Part shown: positions 54,314-64,000 of the stretch, one piece after another | How positions within the stretch are numbered: position 1 is the stretch's first letter | How the letters are laid out: each line of letters opens with the position of its first letter | From: Datisca glomerata | Taxonomy: Eukaryota; Streptophyta; Magnoliopsida; Cucurbitales; Datiscaceae | Length of the DNA: 64,000 nucleotides | NCBI GenBank assembly: GCA_003255025.1 | Contig: QANY01006351.1 | Span: forward strand, 186,001-250,000 | Direction of reading: 5' to 3' | Position numbers and translations under genes: made by a program | Notes under the pieces: model-generated | The model's database searches: none | Told to the model about the DNA's origin: nothing | Seen by the model: the letters and a program-made list of their open reading frames with translations, nothing else

Positions 54314-56585
54314 TGTTGGGGGTTATGCTCTCAAAACATATATATTGACATTTTGATATGAAATTTAAATAAGATTACATTTTTCTTATAATTGTTCTTT
54401 TAAATTATTGTTGAATAACTTATAAAAAAATCTAAAAATTCCATATTTATTAATGAGATTATGATCTTGTATTAATACGAGAGGATTAAGATCATAGATA
54501 ATTAATAAAATCGTCAGCAACATATTAAAGTATAGAATCTTTAATGAATGGTTGCTAGTACGGTTCACTAAGCATTTTGAATGCGTGTGATCTAGATCCG
54601 GATCATTGATGTAGATAGACATATTAGTGAAAGTACTTATATAATAAGATTATATATGACATGACCGATGTGAATTAATATCTTTATTAACGTGCCATTT
54701 ATCATAAAGATTTAATACACATCAATTCGATGATCATATGTAGATCAGTCTGAATCCTGAGTAGTCATGAACTACTATGCATGTCTACGAGATCTTTTGA
54801 TTCACTCTTTAAGGTGTGTTTGGTAATCACGCTAATGACTTTTATTTTAGAGATTCAATGATGTGGATGACTGAGAATATGATCTTACAAGATTTAGAAT
54901 CTAAGTTTTTCTAACGGATCATATATTGGTTGCCTTAAGTGTTAATTCTGGAACTGAATGATTATTGAGCTCAAATTTATAATAAAATTATAAATTAGCC
55001 ATTCACTAGTGGATTAATGTTACTTAAGGATCAAGAGGTAATTATAAGGGTAAAATGATCATTTTGATTAGTTCTACTTTACGAACCAATAATTGGAGGA
55101 CAAAACTATATGAAATAATTATGTCAGTAGACTACATGAGAATACTCTGTAAATACATTCTATAATCTCTAAGAGTATAATTTCATATTTATAGTGGAGT
55201 AATAATGTAATTAATAAATAAGATTATTTAATTAATAATCTGGTTTATTGGAGCTTAGGATTATAGATCCATGATCTCCAAGTCATCTCTATACTATACT
55301 GTCAAGGGTGTGAATATTTCAAGACATGAAAAAATGACTGACTTGTAAAATGAATTTTTATTCTGAGGCAAGTACATAATTTTGATATAACTATATGTGA
55401 TTGATTAGTTAAGAATTAATTAATTGAATTATCTATATATTTAAATATAATTTTCAGAAATTATATATATATATATATTTATCAATTTTTTTAATTATCG
55501 ATAAGTGAGAAAAAGTATCTAATTTGTGAAACTAGATGATTAAATTATTATTAGATAATAATTTAAATAAATTAAATCTGTTATTTGTGAAATAACAGAT
55601 AAGTTAGTTGATGAGAATAATCAGATATGTTAATTTTAAATTTACTAATATCTAGATAATTATCTAATTAATATAAATATTTAATTCGCAGTAATGGTCA
55701 CGTGTCAATAACTGATAGGTATCATAAATTGACATGAAATATTGTGGTGCCACGTGACAGTATAATAGTGAGTATGCAACACTGTAGTACCACATGGCAC
55801 TGCAATGGTGCCATTAGGCATAGTGCCGTGAGGCACTATGCTGGCTCACGGCATATTGCAGTGCCATGTGGCAATGCAGTTGTGCACAATTATAGTGGAT
55901 TCCACTACAATTGATAATTTTATAATTAAATATTATTTTAATGGCCTGATACGTCATTATCTAGAATATATACATATATTATTTTAATGGCCTCGGTGGT
56001 TGAAAGAAGATGAGAGAATCAGTTGATTAGATCATCAGTTCGTCAATCAAGAGTTGAATTTAGAACATGATTGGTATCAAAGAGATTTTCTTCTGTGATT
56101 AAATGTTAATCAAATCTCTAAAAGAATCATTATAACGTTCTTTAAAGAATTGTCTCACTAAAATCATTTTCAGTAAATCTCTAGATCTCATGTGTTGAGA
56201 ACATCTAGAGACAGAAAAAGTGTCTTGTAATATTTTATGTGCCCATACATGTCCTAGTCCGTTGATGATTGACTTGAAAGATCTTTGTGTGGATCTTGGA
56301 GTCTACTGATCGTTGAACGATTTTATGAGAATGGAAGATCGATTGGTTTTTGCAAGGACACTAGATATAGACTACAAGAGGTATATGATTCATAACCTTA
56401 TATGTTGTAGATTTAACTTATAAATATATAATGATTCCTGCCTGATTGAAAATGAGTTTTCATTAAAATTTTTTATTTGGTTATCATGGCGTTGCGCAAG
56501 TTTTATTTTAATAAAAGATTTGATTTTTATTAAAATTTTAATTTTTTAAAAACTTCCACGCTTCCGTCACGCACACGCCGCGACA
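54314..56585 (+). repeat. 5' LTR of the second copia (about 2.27 kb)
   Basis: It begins TGTTGGGGGTTATGCTCTC and ends CGCCGCGACA, followed after 9 bp by the primer binding site. Its last ~790 bp correspond to 61308-62037 with roughly 88% identity. The length is unusually large for a copia LTR of this kind. It contains a strong palindrome at 55790-55871 and TA-rich tracts. Confidence 0.75.
55790..55871. repeat. Perfect 17-bp stem with nested inner stem in the LTR
   Basis: Arms CCACATGGCACTGCAAT (55790-55806) and ATTGCAGTGCCATGTGG (55855-55871) are exact reverse complements. Inside the 48-base loop, GCCGTGAG (55825-55832) and CTCACGGC (55845-55852) form another exact 8-bp stem. The copy in the 3' LTR (61308-61375) has lost the outer arm pairing but keeps the inner CCGTGAG/CTCACGG pair. 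Confidence 0.85.
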
Positions 56586-58579
56586 AGTAGGGAGTGGTAT
56601 CAGAGTGATCTTTATATACTTATTTGTTAAATGTTGTGTGGGTTTTCTTGAATTATTCATATAATATGAGATATGTATGATGATGGATGATTATTTTTTT
56701 AATGTATGAAAAATAATGGATCGCTAATTGTATGGTGATTATTGGGATAGACTTTGTTTTAATTTTTCTAGATCTTGTGTAAGCCGAATTGAAGCATGGG
56801 AATTTTTGTAATTTTATTCTGAATATTATTGTAATTATTCCGAATGCGAGAAGATGAAGAACGCACGAGACGAATGGAAGAAATTTACTGTACACGTGAA
56901 AATACTGTTCATCCACGAAAACATTGTTTCATGCCGAAAATTTACTGTTCCGTCGTAGGTGAACAGTATCGGCGGTACTGTACCGGTGGTGAACAGTGGC
57001 TATCCGGCGCGGCAGGCGGCTGCCGGCAGTGAGACGGGCAGCAGTGGTGATGGGCGACGATTGAAGAGTCCTATCGTCGGTGACAATTGTTGTCACGTTT
57101 TAGGAAAGTTTTCAACAAATCATGCAACCAACTCTATCACCTAAGTGTTTTATCAAAACCCAAACTCTTTTAATTATCGATTTAAATTTAAAAATTAATC
57201 ATTTAAATTTAAAAATTAATTATTAATTTTTGAGTTTATGAAAATTAAAATTAATAGGTTGATTGAGTTTGACCCAAGTTTGACCATATCAAATAAAGTA
57301 TTTATTTGACTAAGTCAAAGTCAACTATATTAAAAAGGATGGTTATGGAAATTGTTTAAATTAAGAAAAATAGTTTTTCTAATTAAAAAGAGTTTTGTTC
57401 AAAGCTTGAAGATTATGAAGATGGATATCAGGAGAATTTGGAAAATATTTATACTTGAAGTTCGCTTTGTAATTTTATTTTTTTATTTCAAGGGTTGTAA
57501 TTTAGAAATACTCAATAGTCACTCAGTCAATTATTATTTTATTTAATTGTTTAATTGTTATATTTGATAACATGTCCATGCATTAGTCGATCACATGCCA
57601 TACATGAAAATCCCACATAGTTTTATTTAATCGTGCATCTCATCTGTAGAAACATGATTTATTAGGATTGTCCTAATATGTTTATATGATTTATTTTATG
57701 AAATCAATTCCATGTAAATTGCTAGGTTTTAACTAATTAAAACTTGGTAATCACACCACACTAAAGGCTATAGTAATATTTAGGTTAACCGACTTTAGTA
57801 AAAGAGTTTTATTGAAGTTTGATGAATATAATTAATTAGTTAATCTAAGTTCACCTAATTATGACTTAGACGCTTCAGAAAATTAAATAAATTTAGACCA
57901 ATGAGATTGGATTAACTGATAATTAAATATTCATAGGGTTATTATTTTAACTAGCAATTAATTGACTAGTTAAAATATAAACACATTATCCTAAAATAGT
58001 GAGTGGGAGAAGGTTGACATGTCAATGTAACCTATGGTTTTCATCATTAGTACAATATCGTGAGGTGCAATGATGGCCTCGAGATAGCTTTGTTTTCATC
58101 CACCTAAGGAAGGTTTCGAGCTGTACCAATACCAAGGTTAGACCTTCTTAAGAAGATAGGAGAAAGTGATGTAGTTTAATTTTGACCGACCCTAAGGCGG
58201 CATATTCTAAATGAAGTCATGAAATCTGAAATGATGAGTTACACTCACAAAATGAAAATTAAGCTTTCATGTGGATAGTTGTGACTTGACCGAACAAGCG
58301 ATACATTATTGCTAAAAGAGAAAATATGTGATATTTTAAGTTTTAATTAATAAAGATGAGAATGTCTCATAGACAGTCTGAGATTAATCTGACCGACCCT
58401 AAGGCGGCACATTAATTGTTGGGTTATTTTATCGTGATTAGTAAATGCTAAATTTATGTGTTTATTATGATTGCATTCATGCATCACGTTTACTTTTCGA
58501 ATTCTAGATATTTATCAATTATATTGATTCATGTATATTTTAAATTTCAGTTATCAATATTATGTTTATCATGGGCAAC
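56586..58579 (+). other. Primer site and long leader of the second copia
   Basis: TGGTATCAGAG at 56595-56605 is the copia primer site. The following 2 kb is untranslated leader with GTGAACAGT/CGGCGG words (56940-57060), an AAATTTAAAAATTAAT tract (57180-57250), and CTGACCGACCCTAAGGCGGC repeated at about 58181 and 58389. Open frames here (about 60 codons) are not recognisable. Parts resemble the leader of the copia at 31171. Confidence 0.65.
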
Positions 58580-59317
58580 CCTATTACTGCTTTACTCGTT
58601 CTTGAGAAATTGAATGGTGATAATTTCGTTCGTTGGAAATCAAATATGAACTTAATGCTGATTTGAAAGAACCATAAGTTTGTTCTTATTAACAAATATG
58701 ATGCTTAGATCATATCAAACAATAAGGTGAATGATGTTTTGAGAACCAAGCATGAAAGCATGGAGACTGCCTATGAGATTATGGAATCTTTACAGAAAAT
58801 GTTTGGGTAGCAGTCTGATCAAAGTCACCATGAGGCCACTAGGAGCTATATGACAACTAAGATGAGGACGAGTACTTCTGTTTGAGAATGTGTTTTGAAC
58901 ATGATCAACATAATGCATGAGGCAGAAGTACATGAGATGACCATTGATGAGCGGACTCAAGTCAGCATCATATTAGAGTCGCTCACACCAGCTTTTTCTA
59001 CGTTCACGACCAACTATGTTTTGAACAAGTTACAATTCAACATGACCCAATTGTTGAATGAACTGCATACTTTTGAGTCACTTAACCTTAGAATGACCAA
59101 AGAGGGCGAGATAAATGTTGTCGAGCAAAAGTCTTCTTCCAATATTGTTAAGAATAAGAAAAGGAAGAAGAACAAAGGTAAGGACAAGAGTAATAACAAA
59201 AGAGTAAAGAAAGCCAAGACATCGTCGAAATTCAAGAAGAACAAGAAAGACAGCACGCCAAAAGGAAAGTGTTTCCACTGTGGGGTTGAAGGTCATTGGA
59301 AGAGAAACTGTAAATAG
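58580..59317 (+). pseudogene. gag of the second copia
   Basis: The N-terminal part (58580-58890) is broken (LEKLNGDNFVRWKSNMNLML near 58607, then stops). The C-terminal 140 codons (58895-59317) are open: ERTQVSIILESLTPAFSTFT, a long Lys-rich stretch and an intact CCHC zinc knuckle CFHCGVEGHWKRNC. It would bind and package the element RNA. Confidence 0.85.
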
Positions 59318-61300
59318 TATCTCACTGAGTTGAAAAAGAAAGGTAAATATGATTTACTTGTACTTGTAGCTTGTTTAGTGGAATATGATTTATCATCCTT
59401 GATACTTGATTCAGGAGCCACTAACCATGTATTTTCTTCTTTGCAGATACTTGATTTGTCAAGAGAGCTGGCTGATGGTGAGGTCGTTTGAGAGTTGACA
59501 GTGGTGCGCTCGTGTCAGCTAAAGCATTAGAGACAGCCTTTTTACTTTTTGGATATAATTACTTAGTTTTGAACGATGTTTATTAAATTCCTAGTTTTTC
59601 GAGAATTTGATTTCTCTTTTATTTTTGCAAGAATAACTATTTGAAGTTTCTTTCATTAATAAAGAGTTTATTATTTCTAAGAATGAATTCGATATCTGTC
59701 ATGCTAAAATTATAAACGGATTGTATATGCTTAAACTGATTGAACGCGCGTTAAATAATTTTGAATTATTTTAAGTAGCAAAACCTAAAAATAGCAAACG
59801 ACAAAGAGTTTCTCATGATGATAGCACATATTTATGGCATCTTAGGTTGAGACATATTAATCTAGATAGGTTAAACAGGTTAAGAAAACATGGTGCTTTG
59901 AGAGAACTAAAAGGTGGAACTCTTCCTGTTTGTGAATCTTCTCTAGAGGGTAAAATGACCAAGAGACCTTTCACAGGAAAGGGCCAAAGAGCTAAGGAAC
60001 CACTTGATTAGTACATAGTGATGTTGTGGACCGATCAATGTACAAGCTAGATGTGAGTATGAGTATTTTATCAGTTTCATTGATGACTACTCAAGATATG
60101 GTTATAGTTACCTAATGCATTGAAAGTCTAAATTTTTTGAAAGGTTTAAAGATTTCAAGGCTGAAGCTGAAAAGCAACTAGGTAAATCATTAAAACTATT
60201 CGATCCGATCGAGATGGTGAATATTTAGATTTAGAATTCATGGATTATTTACTGGATTGTGAAATCTTATCCCAACTCACAACAGCTGGAACACCACAAC
60301 AAAATGGTGTTGCAGAGAGGAGAAATCGAACCTTATTGGATATGGGTAGGTCGATGTTAAGCTGCTCATCATTGTCGCTTACATTTTGGGGATATGCACC
60401 ACACACGGTAACTAAGATTTTGAATGTAGTGGCCACTAAGTCTGTAAGCAAGACGCCTTTAGAGTTATGGAATGACTCCAAACCTAGTTTGCACTCATTT
60501 CTGTATATGAAGGTGTCTAGCTCATGTTCTTAGATCTAAGACCAGAAAGTTAGTCTCAAGGTCTGAAGTATGCATATTCGTTGGTTGTTCTCTAGAGACT
60601 AGAGGTGGGTACTTTTATAATCACAATGATCAAAAGGTGTTTATGTCGATGAATACAACCTTCCTTAAGCATGAATATGTGTAAAACTACAAACCTCGTA
60701 ACAAAGTAGTTCTCGAGGAATTAGCGACTGATGAGATCAGACCACTTTCAATTTCTACTGATAAATGATAAATAATAGAAACCATAGTTCTTGCAAAGAA
60801 AACCCCAGTGTAACGTCGTAGTGGGATGGTTGTGAGGCAACCAGTTCGCTACAAACTAGATACATATGTCCTAGTGTTAGACACTAATATGGAAGATCCA
60901 TTATCTTATGAAAGCAATGGATGATCTTGAAAAGTAGAAATGGCAAGATGCAATGAACTAGGAAATGGAATCTATTAATTCCAATTCCGTCTGGGAACTT
61001 GTAGATCGACCTGAAGATGTCAGAACCATTGGATGTAAATGAATCTTCAAGAAGAAAAGAGGTGCAGATGGAAAAGTAGAGATTTTCAAGGCACGGTTAG
61101 TAGCCAAGGGCTATACACAAATGGAGGAATTCGATTATGAAGATACATTCTCTCATGTGACCATGCTAAAATCCATCTGCATTCTTTTGTCCACAACCGC
61201 TCGTTTTTGAGTATGAGACATAGAAAATGGACACAAGACAGCTTTTTTGAATGACTCTTTTGAAGAAAGCATCAATATGATGTAACTAGAATAGTTCGTA
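59318..61300 (+). pseudogene. Truncated pol of the second copia: protease, integrase, start of RT
   Basis: The protease motif SLILDSGATNHVFSS (near 59398) keeps Asp-Ser-Gly. GAG-pre-integrase LRLRHINLDRLNRLRKHGAL lies near 59845. Integrase with TTAGTPQQNGVAERRNRTLL is open at 60240-60533 and keeps the third catalytic Glu. RT starts near 60950 with SNSVWELVDRPEDVRTIGCK, then [14 protein letters not shown] and [14 protein letters not shown]. It breaks off at about 61300, before the YVDD motif. Several stops are present earlier. Confidence 0.85.
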
Positions 61301-61307
61301 CAAAAGG

Positions 61308-62037
61308 GGCACTATAATGGTACCGTGAGGCACTTTGCTGGCTCACGGCACACTGCAGTGCCCTGCGACACTACAGTTGTGTACAATTACAATGGGTCTC
61401 ACTGTAATTGATAATTTTATAATTAAATATTATTTTAGTTTACCTCTAAAGATATGATACGCCATTATCTAGAATATATACATATATTATTCAAATGGCC
61501 TCAGTGGTTGAAATAAGAGGAGAGAATAAGTTGATCAGATCATCAGTTCGTCAATTAAGAGTTGAATTATGATTAAATGTTAATCAAATCTCTAAAAGAA
61601 TAACTATCACGTTCTTTTAGAGAATCGCCTCACTAAAGTCATTCTCAGTAAATCTCTAGATCTCATGTGTTGAGAGCATCTAGAGACAAAAAAGTGTATT
61701 GTAATATTCTGCATGCCCATACACACCCTAGTGCATTGAGGATTGACTTGGAAGATCTTGGTGTAGATCTCGGAGTCTACAACGATTTTATCAAAACGAA
61801 GGATCGATAAGTTTTTACAAAGACACTTGATATAGATTACAAGAGATATATGATTCCTAATCCTTGTATGTTGTAGACTTAACTTATAAATATATAATGG
61901 ATCATGACTGATTGAAAAAGTGTTTCCAATAAAAAAATTTATTTGGTTATCGTGGTGTTGCGCATGTTTTGTTTTAATAAAATATTCAGTTTTTATTAAA
62001 AAAAATTAATTTTTTAAAAGGCCACGCGCCGTGACAA
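61308..62037 (+). repeat. Truncated 3' LTR of the second copia
   Basis: Matches 55797-56585 of the 5' LTR, starting GGCACTATAATGG, and ends GCCGTGACA. A short internal segment (the AACATGATTGGTATCAAAGA stretch of the 5' copy) is missing here. It joins directly to RT sequence on its left. Confidence 0.85.
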
Positions 62038-62039
62038 CC

Positions 62040-63060
62040 AGCAATTTCTCCATGCCAACACATCCTCATCAATCCCTATTCTTAAGCCATTAAAATGCAA
62101 ATTATTCCAGATTTTGCACAATCTCCATAACCTGTAAGCAACTGCTCTACCCCAAGTTGGAGATTGAGACCACCTGTTGTTAGCCAGGAATTTCTTTCAT
62201 ATGTGCCAGCAAGTATGGCCATTAATATGACAACCATCCAGATTAATATCACAAGCACTCCAAAAGCATTTAGCATCCGAACAATGAAAAAAGATATGCA
62301 CAGAGATTCTACCTCAATTTCACAAAATAAACATGGATTAGATATGTATATATTTTTCTTAATAAGGCTGCTCTTGGTGGGGGGAAAATCATGCAAAAGT
62401 CTCCAAACAAAAAATTTAACTTTAGTAACAACACCCAGCTTCCAAACAGTTTGTCATAGTGTATTAAAAGTAAATTTACGATTAACTATAGAAGAATTGG
62501 CCGCTTCTCTACATTTTTTAAGAACAACTTTGTAACCCGAACTTATAGAATAGATACCATTTTTAGCATAAGAACACCAACTGACATCACCACGAGCGCT
62601 AGAAGAGAGGGGAATTTGGGTGATGATAAAAGGTTCTGCTTTGTGAAAAAGATGGTTGGCTAAATCAACATTCCAACTTTCTAAGTTAAAAAACATGAGC
62701 TCTGCAACTGTTTTAATGGAATCATTTTTTGGAGTATGAGGGAGAAAATCACCTTCTCTAGGAAGCCAAGGGTCCATCCAATCATCAATGTTATTTCCAG
62801 AGTCGACCTTCCACATGAAGCCTTCTTGGATCAGAGATCTGCCCCACAACATGATTCTCCAAGCCCAAGACGGGTTCGCATCAAGCTTCCCTTGAAGAAA
62901 ACTTGAGTTGGGAAAATATTTATGTTTTAATACATTAAAGAGAAGGCTAGAAGGGTTAGAAAGTAAAAACCAGCAGTGTTTTGCAAATAGAGCCCTATTG
63001 AAACATTCAAAATCCTTAAACCCAATCCCCCCACAATTATTTTCCCGAGTCAACGAATTC
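62040..63060 (-). pseudogene. LINE C-terminal region with zf-RVT-like part
   Basis: 63053-62454 is open for 199 codons: GGIGFKDFECFNRALFAKHC, then PNSSFLQGKLDANPSWAWRI and LWGRSLIQEGFMWKVDSGNN, typical of the region after RT in plant LINEs. After a frameshift, 62396-62082 reads FPPTKSSLIKKNIYISNPCL with FCEIEVESLCISFF, the zf-RVT domain. It stops at the copia insertion (62037); the RNase H domain continues at 54310. Confidence 0.8.
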
Positions 63061-63099
63061 TATGTTTCCAATGTATCTTTCTCTTGCTGCTAGTAGATC

Positions 63100-64000
63100 C
63101 CCACTATAACTGCTCAAGGTATATGCAGATCTTATTATAGGTTGTCACTGTGAGGTTGAACAATTGTATACTACTTTGATCAACATTTCCTTTCTTGCTT
63201 GGGATAAAAAATGCTCAGCCCAACCATGGATACGGCTTTCTAGATTCCTTCTAATGTCATAAAAGAGTCTCCTCTTTGATCCTTCAAAGGCAGAGGCTAT
63301 ACCCAAATACTTTCCAAAACCTCCACAATGAAATATGTTAAGTAATGAAGCAAGATAATGTTGAGTTTCAGGTAAAATGTTAGGAGATAAACATATGGAG
63401 CTTTTCTGAAAATTTACCAGTTGTCTTGATGCTGCACAACAGTCCCTAATGATGGACTTGATGGTGGTTACCTCCTTGTTTGATGCCTTGTAAAAAATGA
63501 TAGCATCATCTGCAAAGAATAAGTGTGAGATTAATGGGTTAAGCATACGAGGAGAAAAGCCATGTATTGATTTCAATTCAACTGCTCGGGATAATGTTTT
63601 GGAAAAGGATAACCCTGTCTTAAACCCCAGCTCATGGAAATCCTCTTTGTAAGCTCACCATTGATAAGTATCGAGAAAGAAACTGTGGTGACACACTCCA
63701 TGATCCATCTACTCCATTTGTAATGAAAATTCAGCCTCAACAAGACAACTTCAATGAAACTGTTGATGATCATATTACCTTCGTTACTTTGAGACTTTTT
63801 CCTTAAGGAGTGTAGAGCCTCATAGACAATAATGATATTACCCTACATGAGTCTACCAGCAAGGAATGCACCCTGGTAAGGGGAAATGAGATCCTTCAAA
63901 ATTGGCTTTAGTCTAATGCACATAATCTTGAAGATGAGTCTATAAATAACATTGTAAAGGGAGATGGGTCGGAAATCCTGCATGGATCGAGGAGAAACCT
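63100..64000 (-). pseudogene. LINE reverse transcriptase, cut by the window edge
   Basis: From the right edge the minus strand reads DFRPISLYNVIYRLIFKIM, SPYQGAFLAGRLM, a stop, GNIIIVYEALHSLRKKSQ, then in the next frames FSILINGELTKRISMSWGLR with QGYPF (normally QGDP), and from 63576 LISHLFFADDAIIFYKAS with the catalytic FADD at 63501-63524. KYLGIASAFEGSKR and RIHGWAEHFLSQARKEMLIK follow. Frame breaks lie near 63575 and 63780. N-terminal endonuclease sequence would lie outside the window. Confidence 0.85.

Larger units (their letters stand above)
54314..62037 (+). mobile_element. Second copia element, long LTRs, internally deleted
   Basis: 5' LTR 54314-56585 (TGTTGGGGG... to GCGACA), primer site TGGTATCAGAG at 56595, leader, gag with intact zinc knuckle, protease, integrase, start of RT, then an abrupt switch at about 61308 into the interior of the 3' LTR, which ends at 62037. 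RT palm, RNase H, polypurine tract and the first ~1.5 kb of the 3' LTR are gone. It sits inside a minus-strand LINE. The flanks share ACC (GTACC left, ACCAG right), so the target duplication is not clear. Confidence 0.85.
53692..64000 (-). mobile_element. L1-type LINE on the minus strand, split by a copia insertion
   Basis: Minus-strand order from the right edge: reverse transcriptase (64000-63145), C-terminal region (63053-62454), zf-RVT-like part (62396-62082), then after the copia (62037-54314) the RNase H domain (54310-53692). All parts are consistent with one plant non-LTR element with a C-terminal RNase H. Stops and frameshifts are frequent. The element continues beyond the window at its 5' side. 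Confidence 0.8.

Noticed and set aside
56844..57144. Two ~60-codon frames in the leader of the second copia
   Set aside because: They lie between primer site and gag, overlap each other and match no protein.

Overview
This window looks like AT-rich nuclear DNA from a flowering plant, most likely a eudicot. The evidence is a complete intron-free UGT89-type glycosyltransferase, a 12-exon plant Ctf4/AND-1-type gene with GT-AG introns, plant retroelements of several classes (Ty3/gypsy Tat-type, Ty1/copia, L1-type LINE), a MULE-like DNA element, and a decayed caulimovirid-type pararetrovirus copy. I cannot name the species. No tRNA, rRNA, CRISPR array or bacterial-type gene was seen.

Only two genes look intact: the UGT89B-like glucosyltransferase at 528-1913 (+), with a TATA box at 415, and the Ctf4/WDHD1/EOL1-like replication factor at 42349-47727 (+). 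The second gene's 12 exons join in phase to about 954 codons, and an E2F-type site lies about 150 bp upstream of its start codon.

From the left, 2.2-4.4 kb and 7.5-9.8 kb hold two related modules of short degenerate repeats in both orientations. Between them lie three same-strand fragments of unrelated genes: an hnRNP-type RRM protein, an LHT-type amino acid transporter and the second half of a WRKY domain. This looks like a gene-capturing transposon. The 9.7-13.3 kb stretch is unassigned. A decayed Ty3/gypsy Tat-type element (gag, RT, two RNase H domains, integrase) lies at about 13.3-20.3 kb. A 1.37-kb MULE-like element with GGG-ending ~275-bp inverted repeats (20399-21770) carries an antisense gypsy integrase fragment. 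The 23.0-27.5 kb stretch holds 37-bp and 70-bp tandem arrays between two ~155-bp direct repeats.

The 27990-41658 stretch is bounded by two ~560-bp LTR-like direct repeats. Inside are a gag remnant, a six-copy ~177-bp satellite-like array, a 59-bp array and a 73-bp array. A complete-length copia element (31171-39165, perfect 5-bp target duplication GAGCT) sits nested inside. Its 5' LTR, primer binding site and leader block is inverted relative to the rest of the element.

Downstream of the Ctf4-like gene come a GC-richer stretch of unknown (possibly organellar) origin, a rearranged pararetrovirus-like locus on the minus strand (49640-52335) and a glutaredoxin-type pseudogene (52380-53135). A minus-strand LINE runs off the right edge (53692-64000). 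It is split by a second, larger-LTR copia element (54314-62037) whose reverse transcriptase is cut off directly against the interior of its 3' LTR.
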